Assembly: GCF_001540865.1 (NCBI RefSeq)
Contig: NC_033628.1
Location: forward strand, 10,024,069 to 10,088,068
Length of the DNA stretch: 64,000 bases
Origin: Ananas comosus
Taxonomy: Eukaryota; Streptophyta; Magnoliopsida; Poales; Bromeliaceae
Direction: 5' to 3'
A program made the translations under genes and the position numbers. Below are positions 1-10,083 of this stretch, one piece after another. The number at the start of each line of letters is the position of its first letter. Position 1 is the stretch's first letter. Under the pieces are notes generated by a model. It did not search any database. It was not told where the DNA came from and saw only the letters and a list, made by a program, of their open reading frames with translations.

Positions 1-646
1 TATGAGTTAATTGAGCAAGCCATATTTTTGCATAATCTCAAGTTGGTGCATAGCATGCATTCATCATTGGTCAGTTGCTACTAGTGTCGCATTGCATAGT
101 AGGGACTGAGTGGTCGGGTAGATAGGCACCCGAGCATGCTAGCAAGATGAAAGTATGGCGCCTGCTGGAGCAGGTTGAGAGCCGATGGTACTAGCAAATG
201 GCTAGTGGTGATTTTGGTTAGGAAACGAGGCTCGCAATCGAGACCGAGTGGTGAAAGGACTCTCAAAGCAATGGGTTAGAAATTGCGAGAGTCGCGCCTT
301 GATGTTTGGGAATGCCCGAATATCCCAAAAGTATTTCGGATGCGGATTCGGTAGATTGATCGGTGGAGATGAACCACTATCGCAAGATTGGTCGGTTAGT
401 GCCGAGTTTGGCTTGTTGGCCTAGTGGTACCTCGAGTTGAGGTGGATGAGTTGTGCCCGTGTGGCAGGTGTGCATAAGCTAAGTTGCCTGATGCTAGGCT
501 TCGTGTGAGATGCTGTAGAGGCTTAAAGCGCTCGAGTATAGATACTCGTAGAGTGCGGTTTCGATTCAGCCGGTCGAGTGAGTTGGCAGTAGCACTTCAG
601 CAGGGCTAAGTGTGAAGCGGGCCATGGATCACTCGTGGGGCTGGTG
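1..646 (+). mobile_element. Ty3-gypsy element A, internal region (left part), degraded
   Basis: No open protein is visible. This stretch continues at 8781, because the Copia element between them is flanked by a 5-bp target duplication. The joined sequence runs into a gypsy-type polypurine tract and LTR at 9679-9692, so this is the internal region of a plus-strand gypsy element. About 80 bases near 95-175 resemble, on the opposite strand, the sequence at 13246-13330, which belongs to another gypsy relic. Short ORFs here look like noise. Confidence 0.6.
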
Positions 647-651
647 GCTCG

Positions 652-1881
652 TGAAAGTTTTGAGGAGCCCAAGGATCTATCTAGATTGTATCTAACACCT
701 AGAGGGGGGTGAATAGGTGTAATAACCAAAAAATCACAAATCTCGATGCAATAAAAATAAATGCGAAAAATAAAAAGCACACCGAGATTTACGTGGGAAA
801 ACTCCAACTTGGAGAAAAACCCACTGGACCAACACGCGAAAAAAAAAATTCACTAAGAGAAAAGATTACAAGGTGATTACCGACTCCACGGACTTAACCT
901 CTCTTAACCTTCTATGAATCTCCGCGCAATCCTCCGGGTTGTCCACGCCCTCACGTTCGAATCCACGAACGCCCCCCACTTCGAATCCACGAAGCTTCAA
1001 TCACGCCGAATCCACGACGCCACTCGAATCCACGAGCCCACGATCCGAATCCACGAACCGCCGTCAAGCACGCCGAATCCACGACGCCGCCATGAAGAGC
1101 ATCATGATTATGGTGATCCTTTGCTTAGGAGTATCGTAGAAAACCAGAGAAAGAAACTCCAAGCAAAGCGGAGATCAAATCGACATATAGCAAATGCGAA
1201 ACGATATCTCGATTTGATCTAAAGAGGCTAATTTGTAGAAAATAGGTTTAAGATGAAATCCGAGCCTCTAGGGTTTCTCAAATATGTATTCTTATCATGC
1301 TTCATATGTTAGAGAACCCTCATAGCTTATTTATAGACTTTAAAATCAAACCGGAGTAGGATTAGAAAGTTTCTTTCCAAAATTAGCACTTTGTACCGGA
1401 ACAAGGAAAGCTGTCCAGGGTACAGCATGACGGAAGATTTTTCTGCGAAGCTTCTGTACCCTGGATAGGCTGCAGCTTGTTCCGGAACAGGGCTTGTACC
1501 GGTACAGCCATGATGGTTGTACCGGAACAACCATCAAACATTTCTGCGCAAACGCTGATGGCTGTACCCTGGACAGAAAATTCTTGTACCGGTACAGCAA
1601 TGCAATTTTCGCAGAAAATGCATTGTTTCAAGTTTTACAAGCTCTTAGATACTTTCTAATCAATTACAACTTGAAAACATGATTCTAAAATCTATAATTA
1701 AGTATGAATCACCATAAACAAGATTTAAAGCTTACCTAAGCATCGTGATTCATATTTTGCATGTTTTGCGTCCTTTCCAATTCTTCGAAGTCTTGAATTC
1801 TTCGATCTTCAATACTCCGCTCCGGACTTCTTCAAGACTCCGACTCGACCCACGAAACTTGCCAACACATAGGACCTAACA
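652..1881 (-). repeat. 3' LTR of the Copia-type element
   Basis: 1230 bp, matching 7553-8775. On the minus strand it starts TGTTAGGTCC and ends with TTTTCA. It holds a run of GAATCCACGA-type decamers (957-1085), a TATA-like box (CTATAAATAAG on the minus strand, near 1325-1336) and, upstream of that box on the minus strand, a cluster of palindromes including TGTACCGGTACA at 1495-1506 and 1585-1596. Confidence 0.92.
957..1085. repeat. Decamer-like repeats inside the LTR
   Basis: The motif CGAATCCACGA recurs about seven times with spacers of roughly 8-20 bases, several spacers also being related (acgccactc, acgccgccat). The same array is in the partner LTR at about 7855-7985, so it predates insertion. 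Short ORFs reading through it are compositional. Confidence 0.8.
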
Positions 1882-1896
1882 ATCTCCACCTTTGGC
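1882..1896 (-). other. Polypurine tract of the Copia-type element
   Basis: On the minus strand this reads as a purine-rich AAAGGTGGAGATT run directly before the 3' LTR, as expected for plus-strand DNA priming in Copia elements. It confirms the minus-strand direction of the element. Confidence 0.8.
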
Positions 1897-2435
1897 AATT
1901 TCGTGACAAAACACACAAACTAAAAAATTACATTGTAAAGAAAAACGAAGTTCAATTGTCACCACCAAAACATTGAACTCCTCGTGTGTAATCCAAATAC
2001 AATTTGAAACTCAAAATACATTTCAAAAACTCCTAAAACAGACTCTATGACTTAGACGCAACTAGGAGTCTTGAAGTCTTGAAATCCTGCAAAACATTTC
2101 ATTCAAAAATATAGATTAGCCTTAAATTCTTATACCTTCTCCTCCTTTGTTCACATCTCCCCCTTTGTTCTTGAACCCATCATCCTCTGCTTTAGTTTAC
2201 TGCCTGTTCATCCATGCTCTCCCCCTTCATCTACGCTCTCCCCCTTTTTGTCAAAAATTGCCAAAAGAAAGCAAATAGAGAGAACACATACTAGAAAGCA
2301 TAAGAGTAGTCTAGTCATAGTTACAGGCCTAAAACAAAAATAAAAACATGCAAAGGAAAGATAAGCAAGCACGGCTAAAACATCGTCCTAAAAAGTAAAC
2401 ATAGAGAAGCAGCAAGACTAAGTGCAAGGATGAAA

Positions 2436-3854
2436 TCACTCAGTGTCCTCGTCATCGTCATCGTCAACTCCAGCACCAGCTCCAGAACCCCCAGCCTCAG
2501 GAGCATCACCAGACGGTGGAATGAGAGGATGTCTAGAAGATGACCGCTGATACGTGGAAGAAGATGGAGTAGGTACCCAAATATCATCATGTCTACACCC
2601 CATCTTATCCATTAATCTTTTAATACTTAATTCAAACTTTTTGATGCTGGACTCAACTTTCCTTCCAATGTTGTTTACTTTCTTCTTTAATTTTCGCAAA
2701 TCATCCTTAACCGATTCCAATGTCGACGGTCCCCCCGAACTAGATGAAGTATCATAACTCCCTCGGGATGGTGGCGGAGGAACAGAGCTAGAAGCTGCTC
2801 TCGGTGGAGGTGCTGGGCTAGATGCTTCAGGAGGTGGCCCTTTGGTCTGATGAAATGACCTGAGAGTGCTAACAGACTTCGCCCAAGTCACTGAGTCAAT
2901 AGGCCCAAGGCCAACATCATACTTGTCACAAGATGTATCTACTCCATTCGCTTGTAGAATCCTCGTAATCAGAACAGGGAATGGAAGTAGATCCCGTCTA
3001 GTGGCACCCTGAATTACATGTACCATCCTTTGCCAGATCAGAAATGGAATGTTGATGTTCAATCCATGAGCCTGCTCGGGATGACCAAGTAGGTATAGCA
3101 ACACCAATCTCTCCCAACGGATCCTCTTTGTGCCAATGGTGGGTTGAACATTATAACTCATAACCAAGGATAGCAAGTGATACTCAGGTAATAAATCCTT
3201 GGATTCAATGTAACCATGAGTCATGTAAACACCGGCTTTGCATATAGCACCAAGAATGATATCCATGTGAGTTGATGCTTGGAAACCTCCTGATGTAAAG
3301 AGAAGACCTGTAGTGTCCACATGCATCCCCAAGATCTCTCCAATATCATAGGGAGTAACTGGGAATCTCCTCTGACGCACAATGGTCTCAAAAATAAAAG
3401 TGCCTGTTTCATTATCTTCAGCAAGTACCTTCCCATTCATATAGAACTCCCGAATGAGTTCCACACAGAAAGGAGCCTTGGCAGGGACCCGTCCAACAGG
3501 CTCAATAGGTGCACGCTGTAGTAGTCGTCCAAAATCAGGAACATCCCGAATCAGATCATTGAAGTTCACAAAGCGCTCAGCTATGCACAACTTCGATGCA
3601 AACAACCTTCGCCGTGCTGGAGGGACATCCGCAGTTTGTTTTGTACGTCCCTCACGAGTACGAGAACCACCATCATGAGATGATTCGCCAGCTATTCCTT
3701 TGCCTTTGTCAAGTCGAGCAATAGGTTCTTCAGTTTCTTCCAGGGAGCTCGCCTGATAATCCGGATCAGACCCGGACGCTTCTTCAGTTGTGCGTGTCCT
3801 TTTAGAATCCCCACGACGACCTCTACCACCACTGCGTCCACGTCTCCCAGCCAT
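2436..3854 (-). CDS. Second ORF of the Copia-type element, 'putative plant transposon protein' type
   Basis: Intact ORF of 472 residues if the internal methionine at 3854 is used. An upstream in-frame start at 3890 adds only a hydrophobic leader (MAFFLVLVLLVL) that looks like chance. The protein starts with a basic RGRSGGRGRR stretch. A globular part of about 200 residues follows (from FASKLCIAERFVNFNDL to the region with LPFPVLITRILQ). Then come a Pro/Ser-rich linker, a Lys-rich heptad-like segment (KDDLRKLKKKV) and an acidic tail (DDDDDEDTE). The globular part resembles the plant-only domain often annotated 'putative plant transposon protein'. Its function is unknown. It lies where pol would be and in the same sense as gag. 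It shows no RT, integrase or protease motif. Confidence 0.75.
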   Translation of the reverse strand: MAGRRGRSGGRGRRGDSKRTRTTEEASGSDPDYQASSLEETEEPIARLDKGKGIAGESSHDGGSRTREGRTKQTADVPPARRRLFASKLCIAERFVNFNDLIRDVPDFGRLLQRAPIEPVGRVPAKAPFCVELIREFYMNGKVLAEDNETGTFIFETIVRQRRFPVTPYDIGEILGMHVDTTGLLFTSGGFQASTHMDIILGAICKAGVYMTHGYIESKDLLPEYHLLSLVMSYNVQPTIGTKRIRWERLVLLYLLGHPEQAHGLNINIPFLIWQRMVHVIQGATRRDLLPFPVLITRILQANGVDTSCDKYDVGLGPIDSVTWAKSVSTLRSFHQTKGPPPEASSPAPPPRAASSSVPPPPSRGSYDTSSSSGGPSTLESVKDDLRKLKKKVNNIGRKVESSIKKFELSIKRLMDKMGCRHDDIWVPTPSSSTYQRSSSRHPLIPPSGDAPEAGGSGAGAGVDDDDDEDTE

Positions 3855-4410
3855 TAGCACCAAAAGCACCAGTACGAGGAAAAACGCCATTTTCCTATAT
3901 CAAAAATTGCATATATGAACAAAATTTTTAAAAAAAAATCTGTAAAAATAGCGAAAAAATTTCTAAATACATTAGAATGCATACAAATGCTATTTCTAAC
4001 CAGATCATGCAAAAAATTTCAGCAAAAATCAAACTTTTTGAAAAATCCCGAAATTACATGCATATTAGAGCATAAATCTTAGATTAGCGAAAAAGAACTT
4101 GTTTTGATGTTGTTCAAGTGTTCTACAAGCAAGGTAATAGCCTAAGATACTGATCTATAGCAAAAAATTGCATCAAAAACGAATTAGAACAGAGATCAAA
4201 CCCTTATCCCGCAAAAACATTGAAAATAGCAAAAAAGGGGATAAAATTCATAAATTTGATGCTAAAACCTTACAAATCCACGGGGAAAATGTGTAGAACG
4301 ATTGAAGAAGAGTCGCTGGAGCTCTCAGGAACAAAGATTTTCGAAAATGATTGAGATTTGAAAGAGATCGAAGCGTTATACCCGGTTATATTCCGCTCAG
4401 CCGCAGACCT

Positions 4411-4442
4411 TGTACCGGAACACGATTCCTTGTACCGGTACA
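4411..4442. promoter_or_regulatory. ACCGGT palindrome pair inside the element
   Basis: A perfect TGTACCGGTACA (4431-4442) sits 20 bases from a variant TGTACCGGAACA (4411-4422), about 560 bp upstream of the second ORF on its coding strand. The same motifs form clusters in this element's LTRs. A regulatory role for the second ORF is inference only. Confidence 0.5.
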
Positions 4443-4445
4443 AGG

Positions 4446-5480
4446 ACCAAAATGTGACAATTTTTATTTTTTTTTCAAAAAATATCCTTTAAAAACCCAT
4501 CAAATTTAAATTAAATTCATATAATTAAGACTTTTACTTCAAAAATCATTATAATGAAAATAAAATATTATAAAATTTTAAAATCCATCAAAACATTAAA
4601 ATTTCATCATCAAAAGTGATTTAATGATTCAAACCATCAAGATGTAGGTTGATGAAAAATGATTGTTTAGAAATTCAATAAAATTGACACAAATTTGTCA
4701 TAACACGTTCAAAATAGAGATTTAACCAATATGATACCGGGGGTGGCTCTTTGAGCATCTTTTTCAAACTAGCACCTTATTTCTCCGAAAATTCTACAAT
4801 ATTTATTATTTTTCAACTTTTTTTTCGGTTTAATCAATTCAATTTTCATGTGGTAGCTTCACACACTTGCCGGACGACCGGGGTGGTAGCTCTTTCCTAC
4901 ATGTGGTGGTAGTTTTCACACTCCTTTTGGATGTAACTCTTTCCACATCTTTTAAACATAGGAGTATTTTCCTCTTTTTTTTCTTTATTTTTAACAATTT
5001 CAAACTCCCCCTAAATTAGGCAATCTCACAATTGAAAATAATTTTGACGAATTTTAGTCAATTAGAGAATATCCATCCATCATATCCAACACTCACAACC
5101 AAGATGAATTAATCGCCAAAAAATCAAATTTGATTTCAAAATTTTGATGAATATATGCATTAAGAAATCATATATTAAATTATCGTCAAAATAATAAATA
5201 GTGGAATAAAACCGATAATTAATATGAATTTAACTTAATATGATTGTGAAGTTAAACACGGTTCAAACAACTTTGAAAAAAAAATTCTCCCTCAAAAACA
5301 TGAATCTCAATTATCTCCTCGCTCAAAAATTTTGAATTGCAACACACCTTTTCTCAAAAAGAAATTTTTTTTTAAAACAAACAAAAATCAAAGTCCCAAA
5401 AATCATTTAAACATGTAATACAATGAATAAAATTATGCAACAAGCACCTATCAAAGCATTACACTAAAGATCAAAAATGA
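4446..5480. other. AT-rich non-coding spacer between the two Copia ORFs
   Basis: No ORF of note and no pol motif in any frame. The sequence is A/T-rich with many homopolymer runs. It marks where pol would lie in an autonomous relative. Confidence 0.7.
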
Positions 5481-7514
5481 CTAAGACGAGGAGCAAGGAA
5501 AGATATCACCTTTCCGGATCCAAACTTGTCGGATCTTTGGTTTTCTCAGCTTGTCGACGATTGGTGCCGTTTGCTTAGATTTTAGATCACCCGTTGGTGT
5601 TTTCATTGCTTGAGGCTTAGGTTGAATTTGTCGTTGAGGCTTATGCACCCGGTTTGCATGAACTTGGCGTTGTGTATTAGAAATCCAGTTCTTTTGAGGT
5701 ACTCGACTAACTTGATTTTTCTTTTGATTCCGCGGGGGAAGTCGAGTTATAGATGTTGTCGTTTGAGGTTTAGATATTGCCGATTGATTCCTCATTTCCT
5801 TATTTGGGCAATTCTTTTTGATGTGTCCTTTGACACCGCATCGATGACACGCCTTGTCTTTCAAAGTTGTTGAGACTTTCGAAATTGATTTAGAATCCTT
5901 CTCAACGTATGTGCATTCATAACCGAGACCAAGTTTGTTCGTTTGACCCAATCCGAGCATATGATCTAACTTCTTTGATCCCGAAGAAAATTGTTGGATG
6001 TCGGATTTTAGTAAACGAACTTGATTGGTCAAAGACTTGTTGGATGTGTTTGATTCCTCGAATTGTTGCTCCAAAAATCCAACCTTGTCTTTATATGATT
6101 TGATCGTTGATTCCGCTTCATTAAGCTTCTCTTGAAGGTCCGAATTATTCTTCAAGCTTGAATCCCTTTCCTCCTCAAGAGCCTTATTCAAACTCTTTAC
6201 GTTGTTGTTTTCCTCCTCAAGTTCCAACAAACGACGTCTCAACTTCTTATTTAATTTAGCCATCTTCTTTGATTCAATGAGAAGTTGATTGTACGCTTCC
6301 GCTATGTCTTCGTCGTTTGATTCCTCCTCACTTTCGCCATTGTTGCTCGAAGAGTCATGCGAAGAAAGAGAAATATTCGAATTAGTTGCAAAAGAGGATA
6401 AACACACAACATTTGACGAAGGAGTATTAGCAAATAGGGCAATTTGATCATTCTTTTCTTCGTCACTTGACGATGATTCACTTGATGTTGAATCATCCCA
6501 CGTCTTTGCTTGCATAGCCTTTTGTCTATACGTCTTCTTTGAAGGACAATCCGTCGCAATGTGGCCGTAGCCTTTGCACTTGAAGCATTGGATCTCGCCT
6601 TCAAATACATCCTTTTCCTTTGAGGACTTTGCACGGTTTTTATCCTTAGACTTTGAAGATGAAGATGATTTAGACAAAGATTGTCGCTTAGATGATGAAG
6701 CCTTGTCCAATCTATTCTTGTTCCGGAAATTTCGACGAAACTTCTTCGTGAGAAGCGCCAATTGTTGTTCAAAGTCCGCAATTGATAAATCATCATCGGA
6801 ACTCGAGTCTTCGTCCTTCTCCTTTGTAGATTTCAATGCAACACCTGTGCTTTTAGAAGAAGACTTGGAAGAAGATTGATTAGTAGGAAAAGTCATTTCA
6901 TACGTTTGTAAAGCTCCTACTAATTCTTCTACTTTCATCTCGTCCGGATGTTTGACCGTTTCGATCGCGGCTACTTTAGCCCGAAAACGTTCCGGAAGAG
7001 TTCGAAGAATTTTACGAACAACTTTAGAATCCGGAATTTTCTCTCCCAAATTAGCACATGTATTAATGATATCTTGAAGCCTAGTGTAGTAATCGGTAAA
7101 AGATTCATGCTCCTCCATACGAATAGAATCAAATTGACTAGTCAACATTTGGAGCTTTTGAATTTTTACTAAACTAGTACCCTCATGTGTAATTTGTAGA
7201 GTATCCCAAATTTCCTTGGCCGTTTCGCATGCCGAAACCCGAGTAAACTCCGTTTGCGATAAAGCATTGAATAAAGCATTAATTCCTTTACCGTTAAACG
7301 AAGATGACTCGTTTTCATCTTTAGTCCACTTGTTTCGTGGTTTAGGGACGGTAGCACCATCGACAACTTCGGTAGGATGTTTCCATCCGAATTCAATAGC
7401 TTTCCATACCCGCTCATCGATTGCGATTAGAAAAGCTCTCATGCGAACTTTCCAATAGGCATAATTCGTGCCGTCGAAGAGCGGAGGTCGATTAATGTTA
7501 CCACCTTCGGCCAT
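5481..7514 (-). CDS. Copia-type Gag polyprotein (UBN2/Retrotran_gag_2 type)
   Basis: Intact 677-residue ORF whose ATG lies 24 bases inside the primer-binding site. The N-terminus (FDGTNYAYWKVRMRAFL, then WDTLQITHEGT and LQDIINTCANLGEKI) is the capsid-like UBN2 domain of plant Copia elements. Residues about 310-323 form a CCHC zinc knuckle (CFKCKGYGHIATDC) and residues about 556-569 form a second (CHRCGVKGHIKKNC). Between them lie Ser-rich linkers and a long coiled coil (LRRRLLELEEENNNVKSLNKA onward). The C-terminus (KPKIRQVWIRKG) resembles the stretch just before protease in gag-pol fusions of SIRE-like Copia elements, but here the ORF stops. This suggests pol was deleted exactly after gag. 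No frame breaks, so the element may still make particles. Confidence 0.9.
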   Translation of the reverse strand: MAEGGNINRPPLFDGTNYAYWKVRMRAFLIAIDERVWKAIEFGWKHPTEVVDGATVPKPRNKWTKDENESSSFNGKGINALFNALSQTEFTRVSACETAKEIWDTLQITHEGTSLVKIQKLQMLTSQFDSIRMEEHESFTDYYTRLQDIINTCANLGEKIPDSKVVRKILRTLPERFRAKVAAIETVKHPDEMKVEELVGALQTYEMTFPTNQSSSKSSSKSTGVALKSTKEKDEDSSSDDDLSIADFEQQLALLTKKFRRNFRNKNRLDKASSSKRQSLSKSSSSSKSKDKNRAKSSKEKDVFEGEIQCFKCKGYGHIATDCPSKKTYRQKAMQAKTWDDSTSSESSSSDEEKNDQIALFANTPSSNVVCLSSFATNSNISLSSHDSSSNNGESEEESNDEDIAEAYNQLLIESKKMAKLNKKLRRRLLELEEENNNVKSLNKALEEERDSSLKNNSDLQEKLNEAESTIKSYKDKVGFLEQQFEESNTSNKSLTNQVRLLKSDIQQFSSGSKKLDHMLGLGQTNKLGLGYECTYVEKDSKSISKVSTTLKDKACHRCGVKGHIKKNCPNKEMRNQSAISKPQTTTSITRLPPRNQKKNQVSRVPQKNWISNTQRQVHANRVHKPQRQIQPKPQAMKTPTGDLKSKQTAPIVDKLRKPKIRQVWIRKGDIFPCSSS

Positions 7515-7538
7515 TAGATAACAATTTATCTAGATCCC

Positions 7539-7550
7539 GCTCTGATACCA
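7539..7550 (-). other. Primer-binding site, initiator tRNA-Met
   Basis: Minus strand reads TGGTATCAGAGC, complementary to the 3' end of plant initiator tRNA-Met, two bases inside the right LTR. It fixes the element as minus-strand. Confidence 0.93.
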
Positions 7551-7552
7551 AT

Positions 7553-8775
7553 TGAAAGTTTTGAGGAGCCCAAGGATCTATCTAGATTGTATCTATCACC
7601 TAGAGGGGGGTGAATAGGTGAACGGCCAAAAACCACAAATCTCGATGCAATAAAAATAAATGCGGAAAATAAAAAGCACACCGAGATTTACGTGGGAAAA
7701 CTCCAACTTGGAGAAAAACCCACGGGACCAACACGCGAAAAAACAATTCACTAAGAGAAAAGATTACAAGGTGATTACCGACTCCACGGACTCAACCTCT
7801 CTTAACCTCCTATGAATCTTCGCGCTACCCTCCGGGTTGTCCACGCCCTCACGTCCGAATCCACGAACGCCTCCACTTCGAATCCACGAAGCTTCAATCA
7901 CGCCGAATCCACGACGCCACTCGAATCCACGAGCCCACGATCCGAATCCACGAACCGCCGTCAAATACGCCGAATCCACGACGCCACCATGAAGAATATC
8001 ATGAATATGGTGATCCTTCGCTTTGGAGTATTGTAGAAAACCAGGGAATAGAACTCCAAGCGAAGCGGAGATCAAATCGACATATTAATATCAAATTTCA
8101 ATATCTCGATTTGATCTAAAAGAGGCTTTTTGTAGAAAATAGGTTTTTGATGAAATCCGAGCCTCTAGGGTTTCTCAAATATGTATTTTCGTGATGCTTA
8201 ATCAATTAGAGAAGCCCAATAGCTTATTTATAGACTTTAGAATCAATTGGAGTCGAATTAGAAAGTTTCTTTCCAAAAACAGCACCTTGTACCGGAACAA
8301 GGAATGTTGTCCAGGGTACACCATGACGGAAGATTTTTCTGCGAAGCTCCTGTACCCTGGATAGCTTCAGCTTGTTCCGGAACAGGGCTTGTACCGGTAC
8401 AGCCATGATGGTTGTACCGGAACAACCATCAAACATTTCTGCGCAAACGCTGATGGCTGTACCCTGGACAGAAAACCATTGTACCGGTACAGCAATGCAA
8501 TTTTCGCAGAAAATACATTGTTTCAAGTTTTACAAGCTCTTAGATACTTTCTAATCAATTACAACTTGAAAACATGATTCTAAAATCTATAATTAAGTAT
8601 GAATCACCATAAACAAGATTTAAAGCTTACCTAAGCATCGTGATTCATATTTTGAATGTTTTGCTCCTTTCCAATTCTTCGAAGTCTTGAATTCTTCGAT
8701 CTTCAATACTCCGCTCCGGACTTCTTCAAGACTCCGACTCGACCCACGAAACTTGCCAACACATAGGACCTAACA
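7553..8775 (-). repeat. 5' LTR of the Copia-type element (promoter-bearing)
   Basis: 1223 bp, ends TG...CA on both strands, target duplication GCTCG follows at 8776-8780. On the minus strand a palindrome cluster (about 8500 down to 8283) precedes a TATA-like CTATAAATAAG near 8222-8232, then the decamer array, then the primer-binding site. Confidence 0.92.
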
Positions 8776-8780
8776 GCTCG

Positions 8781-9691
8781 CACTAGGTGCTTAGGAGCCG
8801 ATAGAGTGTGTCGCTCTGTAGAGCATGTCGTGTAGGACGACGTTGGCGGGTAATGCTTGGGGACGACCCGTGCCTGGACCATCTGTGGACTGTGGAGCCT
8901 GGGCCCATTGGGCAGGCGCAGTCAGCTGTGAGAGACAGCGGCCCGATACCTATAGGTAGGGCGGAGAGTTTTGGTCAGGACGGTAGTCCGAGTTTAGACC
9001 CGAGTACGTAGGATGCCACGTGATAGGTCATGAGATTGATGACGCACCGAGTGTGTAGTGACCCAACCCAAGAACTTGACGTGGATTGGGGTCTTGATAG
9101 CTCCTGGTTGGAGTGTGTGCGAGTTCTCCAATGAGAATGTCGCCCGATGATGATTGGGTCTACGCTTGCGAGCGAGAGACGCTAGGCGTCGTTGAGACGA
9201 GTTTAGTCGGTAGGCCTACGTAGGGTGGGTGACTGTGGTCCACCCGTAGCGACCGATGACCCCGTGATTGAGCCTAAGCTCGAGTTGCGAACAAAGGGCT
9301 CGTGCAAACTCACAGCCGGAGTAGAATGGCGTTGAGCGTGGCTTATGGTATTAAAGGATAAAGAGAAACCGAAGTGCTCTTAGAAGGCCTCAAGTTAATG
9401 AAAACCACTTGAGAATCGGAGTTGGTACGCTCAAGTTAGTGGAAACAAGTGGATAATGCTCTCAGGGGAGTTGAGGTTGAGACGTGCCGGACTGTGCCGT
9501 CTCATGATAGGGCAAAGATTCGATTGAGATTGAAGCACTCGCGATTGGCCGATGCACCAATGATATGGTTGATATGCAATGCCGGTGGTCGGAATCGGAG
9601 TGGAAAGGTATGATGGTACCCTCAACAACTCGGTAGGCCGAGTTGATGTGGTTTGAATTTCGCGGACGAAATTCTTTTAAGGTGGGGAGAA
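8781..9691 (+). mobile_element. Ty3-gypsy element A, internal region (right part) with polypurine tract
   Basis: Continuation of 1-646 after removal of the Copia element. No intact coding. It ends with the stretch GGACGAAATTCTTTTAAG followed by a purine tract (9679-9691), the standard 3' end of plant gypsy internal regions, directly before an LTR starting TGTAACCCCC. Confidence 0.75.
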
Positions 9692-9895
9692 TGTAACCCC
9701 CGATATTTCCGAAGAAATTATTGAACTTTAGCCAAATCGACTAAAGTATGCGAAGAAGATGGATGGACAAGTCCTAATGAACATTCCAACATGATTGGAA
9801 GAGCAAAAGTGAGTTCCGAAGGAGTTGGAAGGGTTTAGATATCGATCGAGCGAAATCGAATCGAAAAGGATCAGAAAACAGCATTTTGCAGGTGC

Positions 9896-10083
9896 TGTAC
9901 CGGTACAAGAGTGATGGCTGTACCGGTACAGTCATTACGGAACAGTGCAGCACAGTGCTCCGGTGCTGTACCGGTACAAGGTGCTTGTACCGGTACAAAC
10001 CCTGCGTAACCGAGGGTCACCCGCGCTCGGGTTTGGGCTGTTTGCCGGCCTTGTACCGGTACAAGAGCCCGTGTACCGGTACA
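9896..10083. promoter_or_regulatory. Cluster of six perfect TGTACCGGTACA palindromes
   Basis: Perfect 12-bp copies at 9896, 9919, 9967, 9986, 10052 and 10072, mostly paired 19-23 bases apart. An inverted CCCG...CTCGGG module separates the last pair from the rest. The GA-rich leader follows about 100 bases later, placing the cluster upstream of the likely LTR transcription start. Confidence 0.85.

Larger units (their letters stand above)
652..8775 (-). mobile_element. Complete non-autonomous Copia-type LTR element (gag plus extra ORF, no pol)
   Basis: The two LTRs (652-1881 and 7553-8775) look nearly identical and, read on the minus strand, begin TGTTAGG and end TTTCA. The 5-bp duplication GCTCG is at 647-651 and 8776-8780. 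The primer-binding site for initiator tRNA-Met (GCTCTGATACCA on the plus strand, 7539-7550) abuts the right LTR, and a polypurine tract abuts the left one, so the element reads right to left. It encodes a Copia gag (5481-7514) and a second ORF (2436-3854). The 1.6 kb between them is AT-rich and non-coding. I find no protease, integrase, RT or RNase H. It therefore matches the published TR-GAG class and would need pol from a relative. Confidence 0.92.

Noticed and set aside
1477..1682. Paired ORFs with CTGTA repeats (also 8372-8577 and 9886-10161)
   Set aside because: Translations of the ACCGGT palindrome clusters; they differ in frame between LTRs and have no start context.
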